Source of the DNA: Austwickia sp040006675
Lineage (GTDB): Bacteria > Actinomycetota > Actinomycetes > Actinomycetales > Dermatophilaceae
Direction: 5' to 3'
Length of the DNA: 6,581 nucleotides
Assembly (NCBI GenBank): GCA_040006675.1
Contig: JBDTWM010000146.1
Coordinates: forward strand, 1 to 6,581
The position numbers and the translations under genes were made by a program. This document shows, one piece after another, positions 1-6,391 of this stretch (the first letter of the stretch is position 1; each line of letters begins with the position of its first letter). A model generated the notes under the pieces. It did no database searches, was not told the DNA's origin, and was given only the letters and a program-made list of their open reading frames with translations.

Positions 1-571
1 GGACGAGTACGATCCGGGCCGGCGGACCCACATCCGGCGGACCCACATCCGGCGGCCCAGAGGCGGCGGGCGCCTCCGGCGGGGGATCGTCCCGCTCCCC
101 CGTGTCCGGATCGGTCGGACCGCCAGGCTCGTGGCGACGGTCGACGCGGCGACCGTCCATCCCGTCGTTGGACAGTTTGTCGGCGGCCTTGTTGAGCTCC
201 CGGGGAATCCAGGTGAACGTGACGGTCCCGCCCAGGACGTCCCGCTCCGCGACGAGTTGACGAGCCTGGCCTGCGAGGCGCCGCATGTCGTCGTGCTTGA
301 TCTTCCAGCGGCCGCTCATCTGCTCGACGACGAGTTTGGAGTCCATCCGGACCTCGACATCGGCTGCCGGGTCGATGTCGTCGGCGGCCTGCAGTCCGGC
401 GATCAATCCCGAGTACTCGGCGACGTTGTTGCTGGCCCGGCCGATCGGCGCCGCGCGTTCGGCCAGCAGCGTCCCGGTGCTCGCGTCGAGCACGAGCGCG
501 CCGAACCCCGCGACGCCCGGGTTGCCCCTGGATCCCCCGTCGGCCTCGACGACCAGGCGGCGACGGCTCAT
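1..571 (-). CDS. Bifunctional RNase HI / histidine-phosphatase (CobC-like) protein, C-terminal part cut by window edge
   Basis: The N-terminal domain is RNase HI, which cleaves the RNA strand of RNA:DNA hybrids. Reading the minus strand from ATG at 571 gives 190 residues before the edge. The four metal-binding acidic residues are visible: D11 in EADGGSRGNPG, E52 in NNVAEY, D77 in MDSKLVVEQMSGRWK, and D131 in NKAADKLSN. Residues about 139-184 form a Pro/Gly/Asp-rich linker with a repeated PPDVG unit. The visible end, ARIVLV, is what normally precedes the RHG catalytic motif of the histidine-phosphatase superfamily, so the second domain lies just outside. The architecture matches M. tuberculosis Rv2228c (RNase H fused to a CobC-like acid phosphatase). 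It lies 101 nt downstream of the zinc-ribbon gene on the same strand. No strong ribosome-binding site precedes the ATG, and an in-frame GTG lies five codons upstream, but homology favours the ATG. The RNase H call is secure; the phosphatase half is inferred. Confidence 0.93.
   Translation of the reverse strand, partial: MSRRRLVVEADGGSRGNPGVAGFGALVLDASTGTLLAERAAPIGRASNNVAEYSGLIAGLQAADDIDPAADVEVRMDSKLVVEQMSGRWKIKHDDMRRLAGQARQLVAERDVLGGTVTFTWIPRELNKAADKLSNDGMDGRRVDRRHEPGGPTDPDTGERDDPPPEAPAASGPPDVGPPDVGPPARIVLV
21..50 (-). repeat. Perfect 15-bp tandem duplication inside the RNase H/phosphatase linker
   Basis: Two exact adjacent copies of a 15-bp unit (21-35 and 36-50) are followed by the first six bases of a third. 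Because the unit is five codons long it stays in frame and encodes the repeated PPDVG motif of the interdomain linker. It is probably a recent slippage duplication in a tolerant disordered segment. Confidence 0.85.
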
Positions 572-672
572 GATGCGGCTCGCCACGGCCGAGGCTGCTG
601 CCCGGTTCGCGCCCACGGCCGCCCAGCCGCGCAGCGGACCCCTGACGTCATGGGTATGGATCCCTTCACGTA

Positions 673-1413
673 TCAGCTTCCGGGTGCCGCGCCACGCACC
701 AGGATGCGGCGGCACTCCTCGCAGCGGACGAGTTCGTCCGGCGGGGCGTCGACCACCCGCTGGTAGTCCGTGCCGAGCAGCTCCAACCGACAGCCGTCGC
801 AATGACGGCCCTTGAGCGCGGCCGCACCGACGCCGCCGCTGCCCGCGCGGATCTTGTCGTAGAGGGCGACCACCTCGGCGCCCACGGCGGGGGCCACGGC
901 CGCGCGCCGAGCCGCGAGGTCTGCAGCCTCGGCGGCGAAGGTGTCGCGCGCTTCATCCCGGCGCCTCGTGGCGTCCTCGACGCGGGCCGCGAGGTCGTCG
1001 GCCTGTGCCGCCAGCGCCGCGACCATCCCCTCCAAGGCTTCCTCGCGCATCATGACGTCCAGTTGGTCGTCCTCCAGCTCGGTCTGTCGACGGGCGAGCG
1101 ACTCGAGCTCGTGCTGCAGGCCGGTCAGCTCTTTGGGCGTGGCTCGGCCCCCGTCGATCAACGCGCGGTCGCGTGCCGCCCGGTCCCGCACGAGCTGTAC
1201 GTCTGCCTCCGCCTTCGCCGAAGCGCGCGCGATGTCACCGGAATCGGTGCGCGCCCGAACGAGGTCGCCGTCCACCTGGATTCTCTCGGCGCTGACCTCG
1301 TCGAGCGCCCCCTGCTCGGGAAGGTGCGCCAGATGGTGTCCGATCCGATCCAGTCGGGTGTCGATGCGTTGCAGCTCGAGCAGCTTTGCCTGGCTCTCGG
1401 GGGTGGCCTTCAC
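673..1413 (-). CDS. Coiled-coil protein with C-terminal C4-type zinc ribbon (COG1579 / zf-RING_7 type)
   Basis: This is a 246-residue protein of the family of M. tuberculosis Rv2229c, often described as a putative nucleic-acid-binding zinc-ribbon protein; its cellular role is not established. About residues 5-180 are rich in Leu, Glu, Arg and Ala in heptad-like runs, consistent with the long antiparallel coiled coil of this family. The C-terminus holds two CxxC knuckles, CDGC (C205, C208) and CEEC (C231, C234), 22 residues apart, which should bind one zinc ion. The start is GTG at 1413, whose bases overlap the TGA stop of the Nif3 gene (GTGA, 4 bp). A GAGG motif at 1421-1424, 7 nt upstream inside the Nif3 gene, supports it. 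The overlap implies translational coupling with Nif3. The open frame extends upstream to 1560 in the Nif3 gene, but that part does not resemble the family. Family identity is firm; function is unknown. Confidence 0.9.
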   Translation of the reverse strand: MKATPESQAKLLELQRIDTRLDRIGHHLAHLPEQGALDEVSAERIQVDGDLVRARTDSGDIARASAKAEADVQLVRDRAARDRALIDGGRATPKELTGLQHELESLARRQTELEDDQLDVMMREEALEGMVAALAAQADDLAARVEDATRRRDEARDTFAAEAADLAARRAAVAPAVGAEVVALYDKIRAGSGGVGAAALKGRHCDGCRLELLGTDYQRVVDAPPDELVRCEECRRILVRGAAPGS

Positions 1414-2270
1414 AACTCCGCCTCGGGGCAGACCTGCTCCGCCCCGACGACGAACGACCACGGGTCGGTCACGATGCGGCTCACAACGACCTCCACTTCC
1501 GTTGCCGCCGGCCCGAGGGCAGCGACGATCTGGTGCGCGGCGGCATCCAGCCAGAGCCATTCACTCGCCCAGTGACCAGCGTCGATGAGGTACGGGGGCC
1601 CGCCGCGCGCTTCCTCCCGCGCCTCGCTCGCCGGGTGGTGGCGCAGGTCGGAGGTCACGTACACATCCGCCCCGCGATGGCGCGCGCAACCCAGCAGCGA
1701 GTCCCCCGCGCCGCCGAGGACCGCGACGCGCCGCACGGTGGCGCCGGGCGGACCGCTGACCCGGACGCCGACCGGCGCGGAGGGCAGCGTCCGCGCGAGA
1801 TGGCCCGCGAATCGCCGCAGCGTCATGGGGTCGGGCAACGTCCCGATCCGGCCCATCGGGCGCCCCTCCTCGATCGCGAGCGGCCCGACCTGTTCCAGTC
1901 CGAGCGCCTCGGCGAGCGCGTCGTTGACCCCGCCCTGGGCCACATCAGCGTTGGTGTGAGCCGCGAACAGGGCGATTCCGGAGCGGATCAGGGCCGTGAC
2001 AGCGGCACCCTTCCCTGTGTCGGTCGCCACTCCGTGCACGCCGCGCATCAGCAACGGGTGGTGGGTGATGAGCAGATCGGCGCCCTGCTCGCGCGCCTCC
2101 TCGATGACGGACAGGGTCGGGTCAACGGCGAGGTGAACGCGTCCCACGCGCTGGTCTGGATCGCCGGTCACCAGGCCGACGCGATCCCAGGATTGGGCGC
2201 TGTCGCGCGGATAGAGGTGGTCGAAGATCGCGATCACGTCCCGCGCCGGCACGCTGCTGCTGGTCGACAT
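1410..2270 (-). CDS. Nif3-family dinuclear metal-binding protein (GTP cyclohydrolase 1 type 2 homologue)
   Basis: This 286-residue protein belongs to the Nif3/YbgI/YqfO family, whose members form toroidal oligomers with a two-metal site per subunit. Their physiological reaction is uncertain; the GTP cyclohydrolase label comes from one homologue. The metal ligands are all visible: H70-H71 in LLITHHPLL, H105 and D109 in AHTNADVAQGGVND, and H233 and E237 in DAGHWASEW. The N-terminal DVIAIFDHLYP...SWDRVGL pattern and the internal VTSDLRHH segment also fit. The length is near the short family form, although the region around residues 150-200 aligns less clearly. The ATG at 2270 is 1 nt beyond the 3' end of a tRNA-Val gene, so it has no Shine-Dalgarno sequence outside the tRNA. 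A GTG at codon 7 is the only close alternative and has no better ribosome-binding site. The 3' end overlaps the zinc-ribbon gene by 4 bp. M. tuberculosis Rv2230c has the same downstream neighbours. Confidence 0.93.
   Translation of the reverse strand: MSTSSSVPARDVIAIFDHLYPRDSAQSWDRVGLVTGDPDQRVGRVHLAVDPTLSVIEEAREQGADLLITHHPLLMRGVHGVATDTGKGAAVTALIRSGIALFAAHTNADVAQGGVNDALAEALGLEQVGPLAIEEGRPMGRIGTLPDPMTLRRFAGHLARTLPSAPVGVRVSGPPGATVRRVAVLGGAGDSLLGCARHRGADVYVTSDLRHHPASEAREEARGGPPYLIDAGHWASEWLWLDAAAHQIVAALGPAATEVEVVVSRIVTDPWSFVVGAEQVCPEAEL
1421..1424 (-). promoter_or_regulatory. Ribosome-binding site for the zinc-ribbon gene
   Basis: GAGG on the minus strand lies 7 nt before the GTG at 1413, within the last codons of the Nif3 gene. 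It selects the overlapping GTG start over upstream in-frame candidates. Confidence 0.6.
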
Positions 2271-2271
2271 G

Positions 2272-2344
2272 TGGGCCCGGCCGGGTTCGAACCGACGACC
2301 GCCGCGGTGTAAACGCGGTGCTCTCCCAACTGAGCTACAGGCCC
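2272..2344 (-). tRNA. tRNA-Val, anticodon UAC
   Basis: On the minus strand 73 nt fold into a complete cloverleaf. The acceptor stem is GGGCCTG/CGGGCCC (one T-G pair), the D arm is GCTC/GAGC with an 8-nt loop, and the anticodon stem is CCGCG/CGCGG around the loop TTTACAC. A 5-nt variable region follows, then the T arm GTCGG-TTCGAAC-CCGGC. The discriminator base is A at 2272. The anticodon is TAC, which reads the valine codon GUA and probably other GUN codons when U34 is modified. The 3' CCA is not encoded (the next bases are CAT), so it must be added after transcription. The gene sits 45 nt after the peroxiredoxin stop with no clear promoter or terminator between, and 1 nt before the Nif3 start codon. 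It therefore probably lies within a longer mRNA. Confidence 0.97.
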
Positions 2345-2389
2345 CTGCGGCGCGCATCAGGACGAGTCGACCTGCACCGTGCCACGCGC

Positions 2390-2881
2390 TTATTCTGCCA
2401 GTTCCGACGGCCCGGGGAGAGCCGCGACCGCCGCGTCGACGCCCTCGAAGCTTCGACGCCGGCCCGGTTCGTTGATCAACGTCCAGGCCACCGTGCCGGA
2501 CGTATCCACCAGGAACGTCCCTCGCGCGGCGAATCCGCCCTCCTCGTGCCACACCCCATACGAGCGTGCCACCTCGCCGTGCGGCCAGAAGTCGGACAGC
2601 AACGGGAAGAAGAAGGCCTCCTGGTCGTCCCAGGCCCGCAGCGCGAACATGGGGTCGCACGAGATCGCCACCACGTGGACGCGATCGTTGTCGAAACGGG
2701 ACAGCTCGTCGCGAATTTCGCGCAGTTCACCGGTACAGATCCCCGAAAAGGCAAACGGGAAGAACGTGAGCAACACCGCCCGCTCCGTGGTCAGACTCTC
2801 CAGAGAACGGGGTCTGCCGACCTGATCAGGCAGGGTGAAAGCCGGGGCCGCCGACCCGACCGACGCCGGTGCCGCGCTCAC
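2390..2881 (-). CDS. AhpE-like one-cysteine peroxiredoxin
   Basis: This is a thiol peroxidase of the AhpC/TSA thioredoxin-like superfamily that reduces hydrogen peroxide, organic peroxides or peroxynitrite in the cytoplasm. The 163-residue protein has the active-site stretch FFPFAFSGICTGEL with the peroxidatic cysteine at C49 and the expected P and S/T before it (P42, S46). The segment FPLLSDFWPHG, YGVWHEE and RGTFLVD, with the likely active-site arginine at R120, closely resemble M. tuberculosis AhpE (Rv2238c). A second cysteine, C75 in AISCDP, is absent from AhpE as I recall it. I chose GTG at 2881 because GAGG at 2890-2893 lies 8 nt upstream and the result is near the family length. ATG at 2902 would add seven residues (170 aa), but it has a poor ribosome-binding site and includes an ATA codon that is rare in such genomes. 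It is 71 nt downstream of the DUF3052 gene. The electron donor is not shown by the sequence. Confidence 0.92.
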   Translation of the reverse strand: MSAAPASVGSAAPAFTLPDQVGRPRSLESLTTERAVLLTFFPFAFSGICTGELREIRDELSRFDNDRVHVVAISCDPMFALRAWDDQEAFFFPLLSDFWPHGEVARSYGVWHEEGGFAARGTFLVDTSGTVAWTLINEPGRRRSFEGVDAAVAALPGPSELAE

Positions 2882-2952
2882 TATCGTGCCCTCGCCGTCC
2901 ATACCGCCACTCTGCCAGAGAGGTCACGGCGGCGCATGGCGCGCTCGACGCC

Positions 2953-3372
2953 TCACCGGCGACCGGACTTGGGGGCGACCAGCCGGGTCGCCGACCACTG
3001 CGTCGTCAGGTTGAGGCTCGCGGACGCCTGCAGACCCGCGGTCGTCGCCGCCTCGGCGACATCGCTCACGTCCATCTGTCCGGGCCGCCCAACTTTTGGC
3101 GTCAGCAGGACGATGGAGCCCGAATCCCCCAGCGGGGTCAGGGCATCCATCAGCATGTCCGTGAGGTCGCCGTCATCCTCGCGCCACCACAGCAGCACCG
3201 CGTCGACGACGTCCTCGTAGTCCTCGTTCTCCAAGGGGACCCCGAGAAGGTCCTCCACACGCGCGCGCAACTCGTCATCGACGTCATCGTCGTATCCGAG
3301 TTCCAACACCACTTGCCCGGGCGAGAAGCCCAGCTTGGCCACGGCACCGGAATTGACCGCGGTCTGGCCCAC
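2953..3372 (-). CDS. DUF3052 family protein, function unknown
   Basis: This 139-residue acidic, soluble protein contains the conserved actinobacterial DUF3052 pattern: LGFSPGQVVLELGYDDDVDDELR near the start, then EDVVDAVLLWWREDDGDLTDMLMDAL, a segment with LTPKVGRPG, and a C-terminal end with WSATRLVAPKSGRR. M. tuberculosis Rv2239c is the homologue I recognise; it also lies between ahpE and aceE-side genes. No catalytic motif, signal peptide or membrane segment is visible. The start is set by a strong GGGAGGT at 3379-3385. GTG at 3372 is 7 nt from the GGAGG core, whereas the upstream GTG at 3378 (two residues longer) would leave 1 nt. It is the first gene of the minus-strand series and diverges from aceE, so a promoter for it probably lies in 3386-3607. 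Confidence 0.88.
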   Translation of the reverse strand: MGQTAVNSGAVAKLGFSPGQVVLELGYDDDVDDELRARVEDLLGVPLENEDYEDVVDAVLLWWREDDGDLTDMLMDALTPLGDSGSIVLLTPKVGRPGQMDVSDVAEAATTAGLQASASLNLTTQWSATRLVAPKSGRR

Positions 3373-3378
3373 CGACAC

Positions 3379-3385
3379 ACCTCCC
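3379..3385 (-). promoter_or_regulatory. Strong ribosome-binding site for the DUF3052 gene
   Basis: The minus strand reads GGGAGGT here. Its spacing of 7 nt to the GTG at 3372 decides between two GTG codons that are six bases apart. Confidence 0.75.
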
Positions 3386-3399
3386 TTTCTCCACGCGGC

Positions 3400-3421
3400 G
3401 TGAGCATCACCTACGGCTCAC
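3400..3421. promoter_or_regulatory. Inverted repeat in the divergent promoter region, possible operator
   Basis: GTGAGC (3400-3405) and GCTCAC (3416-3421) are exact inverted copies separated by 10 nt, with a further TCAC at 3407-3410 that also pairs with the first GTGA across 3 nt. The element is 14 nt upstream of the DUF3052 ribosome-binding site and about 190 nt upstream of aceE. It could be a dimeric regulator's site for either gene; the regulator cannot be named from sequence. No convincing -35/-10 pair was found beside it. Confidence 0.4.
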
Positions 3422-3541
3422 ATGACTCCACCTGCAGACCAGTTCATCGGTTTCGGTCGGAATGCGCAAGCACCGCAGGCTCGACTCCCCGGACCCGTCC
3501 CTGTCCCCACCCGGCGCGACACGGGCGCCCCGCTACCCCCA

Positions 3542-3557
3542 TGTGACCCCGGTCTCG
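3542..3557. promoter_or_regulatory. Weak CRP/GlxR-like half-conserved site upstream of aceE
   Basis: The sequence TGTGA-N6-TCTCG matches eight of the ten defined bases of the TGTGA-N6-TCACA consensus bound by actinobacterial CRP-family regulators such as GlxR. It lies about 50 nt before the aceE start. The right half is degenerate, so this is only a candidate. The rest of 3422-3593 shows only a small GC-rich inverted repeat (GGCGC at 3513-3517, GCGCC at 3525-3529) and no recognisable promoter. Confidence 0.22.
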
Positions 3558-3593
3558 AAGTGAGGGAGGATGGGTGCGCGCGACATCCACCCC

Positions 3594-3600
3594 AGGAAGG
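3594..3600 (+). promoter_or_regulatory. Ribosome-binding site for aceE
   Basis: AGGAAGG lies 7 nt before the GTG at 3608. It fixes the aceE start there and argues against the in-frame ATG at 3422, which has no such site. Confidence 0.75.
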
Positions 3601-3607
3601 ACCCACC

Positions 3608-6376
3608 GTGGCACTCGAAGACGCGGGCCCCATCGTCAACGGCCTGCCCAGTCGCTACCCGGACATCGATCCCGAAGAAACCCAGGAGTGGCTCGAATCG
3701 CTGGACGAGCTGATCAGCGAGCGCGGCGAACAGCGCGCGCGATACATCATGCTGAGCCTGTTGCAGCGTTCCCGGGAACTCCACGTCGGCGTCCCGTCGA
3801 TCACGACCACGGACTACGTCAACACCGTCCCGGTCGAGTCAGAGCCGTGGTTCCCCGGCGACGAGGACATGGAACGCGCCTTTCGCCGGCTGATCCGCTG
3901 GAACGCCGCGATCCTGGTGCACCGAGCGCAGCGCCCAGGCGTCGGTGTCGGCGGCCACATCTCCACGTACGCCTCCGCGGCCACGCTGTACGAAGTGGGC
4001 ATGAACCACTTCTTCCGCGGGCAGGACCACCCGGGAGGCGGCGACCAGGTCTTCTTCCAGGGGCACGCGTCTCCAGGCATGTACGCGCGGGCGTTCCTGG
4101 AGGGGCGGATCAGCCAGGAGCGTCTCGACGGCTTCCGCCAGGAGAAGAGCCATATCGTCGACGGCAAACCGCTCGCGCTGCCGAGCTACCCGCACCCGCG
4201 GCTCATGCCCGAGTTCTGGCAGTTCCCCACCGTGTCGATGGGGATCGGCCCCCTCAACGCGATCTACCAGGCGCAGTTCAATCGGTACTTGCACAACCGC
4301 GGCATCAAGGACACCAGCGAGCAGCGCGTGTGGGCGTTCCTCGGGGACGGCGAGATGGACGAGATCGAGTCCCGCGGTGCGCTCCACTGGGCGGCGATCG
4401 AGGAACTCGACAACCTCACGTTCGTCGTCAACTGCAACCTCCAGCGGCTCGACGGCCCGGTCCGCGGCAACGGCAAGATCATTCAGGAGCTGGAGGCGTT
4501 CTTCCGCGGCGCCGGCTGGAACGTCATCAAGTGCATCTGGGGGCGCGGCTGGGACGAGCTGCTCGCCGCCGATGTGCAGGGCGCGCTCGTGCACACCATG
4601 AACACCACTCCGGACGGCGACTACCAGACCTACCGCGCCAACGACGGCGCCTACATCCGCGAGCACTTCTTCGGTCGCGACCCGCGCACGCGCAAGATGG
4701 TCGCGAAGTGGTCCGACGAGGACATCTGGTGGAAGCTCAAGCGCGGCGGTCACGACTACCACAAGGTGTATGCGGCGTACAGGAAGGCCGTCGCCCACAC
4801 GGGCCAGCCGACCGTGATCCTGGCCCACACGATCAAGGGCTACACGCTGGGCAGCCGGTTCGCCGGACGCAACTCCACCCACCAGATGAAGAAGCTCGCC
4901 ATCGACGACCTGAAGGACCTGCGGGACACCCTGCACATCCCGGTCAGCGACGAGCAGCTCGACGCCGACCCCTACCGTCCCCCGTACTACCACCCCGGCG
5001 TGGAAGATGAGCGGATCCAGTACATGCTGGAGCGCCGCGAGAAGCTCGGCGGCCCGGTGCCCGAGCGGCGCAACCCGCGCCAGGCGATCCACCTGCCCGA
5101 CGACGACGCGTACACACCGGTGCGCCGAGGGTCGGGCAAACAACGGGTGGCGACCACGATGGCGTTCGTGCGGGTCCTCAAGGAGCTCATGCGCGACAAG
5201 GAGTTCGGCAAGCGGGTCGTGCCGATCATCCCCGACGAGGCGCGCACGTTCGGGATGGACAGCTTCTTCCCCACGAGCAAGATCTACAACCCGCACGGCC
5301 AGAACTACACGGCCGTGGACGCCGAGCTGATGCTGGCCTACAAGGAGTCCCCGCAGGGCCAGATGCTGCACCTGGGGATCAACGAGGCCGGCTGCGTGGG
5401 AGCGTTCACCGCGGCCGGAACGTCGTACTCCACGCACGGCGAGCCGATGCTGCCGGTCTACGTGTTCTATTCGATGTTCGGGTTCCAGCGCACCGGCGAC
5501 GGCCTGTGGGCAGCCGCCGACCAGATGGCACGCGGCTTCCTGATCGGCGCCACCGCGGGTCGTACGACGCTCGCGGGCGAGGGACTGCAACACATGGACG
5601 GGCACTCCCCCGTGCTCGCCGGGACCAACCCGGCCGTCATCCACTACGACCCGGCCTACGGGTATGAGATCGCGCGCATCGTCAAGGACGGGCTGCGGCG
5701 CATGTACGGGGAGGACGCGGAGAACGTCATCTACTACCTCAACGTCTACAACGAGCCGATCGTGCAGCCGGCCGAGCCCGAGGGACTCGACGTCGACGGC
5801 CTGCTCAAGGGCATGTACCTGCTGAAGGAGGGCGACCTCCCGCAAGGGTCCGACCCGCAGCGGACCCCGCGGGCGCAGCTGCTCGCCTCCGGCGTGGGCG
5901 TGCCGTGGGCGCTGGAAGCTCAGGACCTGCTCGCGAGCGACTGGGGCGTCGTCGCCAACGTCTGGTCGGTCACGAGCTGGAACCAGCTGCGCCGCGAGGC
6001 CGAGGACTGCGACGAGGCGAACTTCCTGTTCCCTCAGGAGGAGAAGCGGATACCGTACGTGACCCAGCGGCTGATGGACCAGCCCGGCCCGGTGGTGTCG
6101 ACGAGCGACTACTGCAAGGAACTCCAGGACCAGATCTCATCCTGGGTGCCGGGCGACTACTCGGCGCTCGGCGCCAACGGGTTCGGCTTTTCCGACACGC
6201 GGCAGGCGGCGCGGCGGTTCTTCCACATCGACGGACCGTCGATGGCGGTGCGCGCGCTGCAGATGCTCGCCGAGCAGGGCAAGGTCGATCCGGCGGTCCC
6301 GGCCGCGGCGGCCGAGAAATATCGACTGCTGGACGTGACCGCCGGCGCCTCCGGCAACGCGGGCGGCGAATCCTGA
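3608..6376 (+). CDS. aceE: Pyruvate dehydrogenase E1 component (homodimeric, thiamine diphosphate dependent)
   Basis: AceE decarboxylates pyruvate and passes the acetyl group to the lipoyl domain of the E2 component, feeding acetyl-CoA into central metabolism in the cytoplasm. The 922-residue length suits the actinobacterial homodimeric E1 class. The thiamine-diphosphate motif starts at GDG (G246-G248, FLGDGEMDE) and ends at NCNLQRLDGP (N275 onward). Residues matching the E. coli E1 catalytic set are in place with consistent offsets: H117 (GGH), H153 (FQGHASPG), H425 (NSTHQMKK), E593 (INEAG) and H662 (GEGLQHMDGHS). The N-terminal cofactor domain covers roughly residues 70-480, the pyrimidine-binding domain 490-710, and the C-terminal domain the rest. 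The start is GTG at 3608 because of AGGAAGG 7 nt upstream; the open frame back to 3422 lacks a ribosome-binding site and homology. No E2 or E3 gene is adjacent, as is usual in Actinomycetota, where E1 joins a shared PDH/ODH complex. It appears to be monocistronic, with a hairpin just downstream. Confidence 0.98.
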   Translation: MALEDAGPIVNGLPSRYPDIDPEETQEWLESLDELISERGEQRARYIMLSLLQRSRELHVGVPSITTTDYVNTVPVESEPWFPGDEDMERAFRRLIRWNAAILVHRAQRPGVGVGGHISTYASAATLYEVGMNHFFRGQDHPGGGDQVFFQGHASPGMYARAFLEGRISQERLDGFRQEKSHIVDGKPLALPSYPHPRLMPEFWQFPTVSMGIGPLNAIYQAQFNRYLHNRGIKDTSEQRVWAFLGDGEMDEIESRGALHWAAIEELDNLTFVVNCNLQRLDGPVRGNGKIIQELEAFFRGAGWNVIKCIWGRGWDELLAADVQGALVHTMNTTPDGDYQTYRANDGAYIREHFFGRDPRTRKMVAKWSDEDIWWKLKRGGHDYHKVYAAYRKAVAHTGQPTVILAHTIKGYTLGSRFAGRNSTHQMKKLAIDDLKDLRDTLHIPVSDEQLDADPYRPPYYHPGVEDERIQYMLERREKLGGPVPERRNPRQAIHLPDDDAYTPVRRGSGKQRVATTMAFVRVLKELMRDKEFGKRVVPIIPDEARTFGMDSFFPTSKIYNPHGQNYTAVDAELMLAYKESPQGQMLHLGINEAGCVGAFTAAGTSYSTHGEPMLPVYVFYSMFGFQRTGDGLWAAADQMARGFLIGATAGRTTLAGEGLQHMDGHSPVLAGTNPAVIHYDPAYGYEIARIVKDGLRRMYGEDAENVIYYLNVYNEPIVQPAEPEGLDVDGLLKGMYLLKEGDLPQGSDPQRTPRAQLLASGVGVPWALEAQDLLASDWGVVANVWSVTSWNQLRREAEDCDEANFLFPQEEKRIPYVTQRLMDQPGPVVSTSDYCKELQDQISSWVPGDYSALGANGFGFSDTRQAARRFFHIDGPSMAVRALQMLAEQGKVDPAVPAAAAEKYRLLDVTAGASGNAGGES

Positions 6377-6391
6377 CCCACCCGCGCCCTG

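Noticed and set aside
643..650. TGACGTCA 8-bp palindrome between the zinc-ribbon and RNase H genes as an operator
   Set aside because: An isolated 8-bp palindrome is not remarkable and no promoter accompanies it; the 101-nt gap shows nothing else.
131..2312. Several long plus-strand open frames opposite the RNase H, zinc-ribbon and Nif3 genes
   Set aside because: They are antisense to genes with recognised domains. Their translations are low-complexity Arg/Ala/Ser/Pro-rich or mirror the opposite coding frame, as expected in high-GC DNA.
2271..2660. Extension of the Nif3 frame upstream through the tRNA and into the peroxiredoxin gene
   Set aside because: The added residues are only the translated tRNA and the antisense-frame shadow of the peroxiredoxin gene. 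The family N-terminus begins near residue 10 after the ATG at 2270.
3422..3607. N-terminal extension of AceE by 62 residues from ATG at 3422
   Set aside because: There is no ribosome-binding site at 3422, the added residues are Pro-rich and unlike E1 proteins, and GTG at 3608 has AGGAAGG at ideal spacing.
3565..3713. GGAGG at 3565-3569 with ATG at 3570 as a 47-codon upstream ORF overlapping aceE
   Set aside because: The spacing between GGAGG and the ATG is zero, and the peptide has no recognisable features and runs out of frame into aceE.
3839..5845. A 668-codon minus-strand open frame opposite aceE
   Set aside because: aceE is certain from its catalytic residues. The antisense translation is repetitive in Val, Leu, His and Arg, has no recognisable domain, and is a typical codon-bias shadow.
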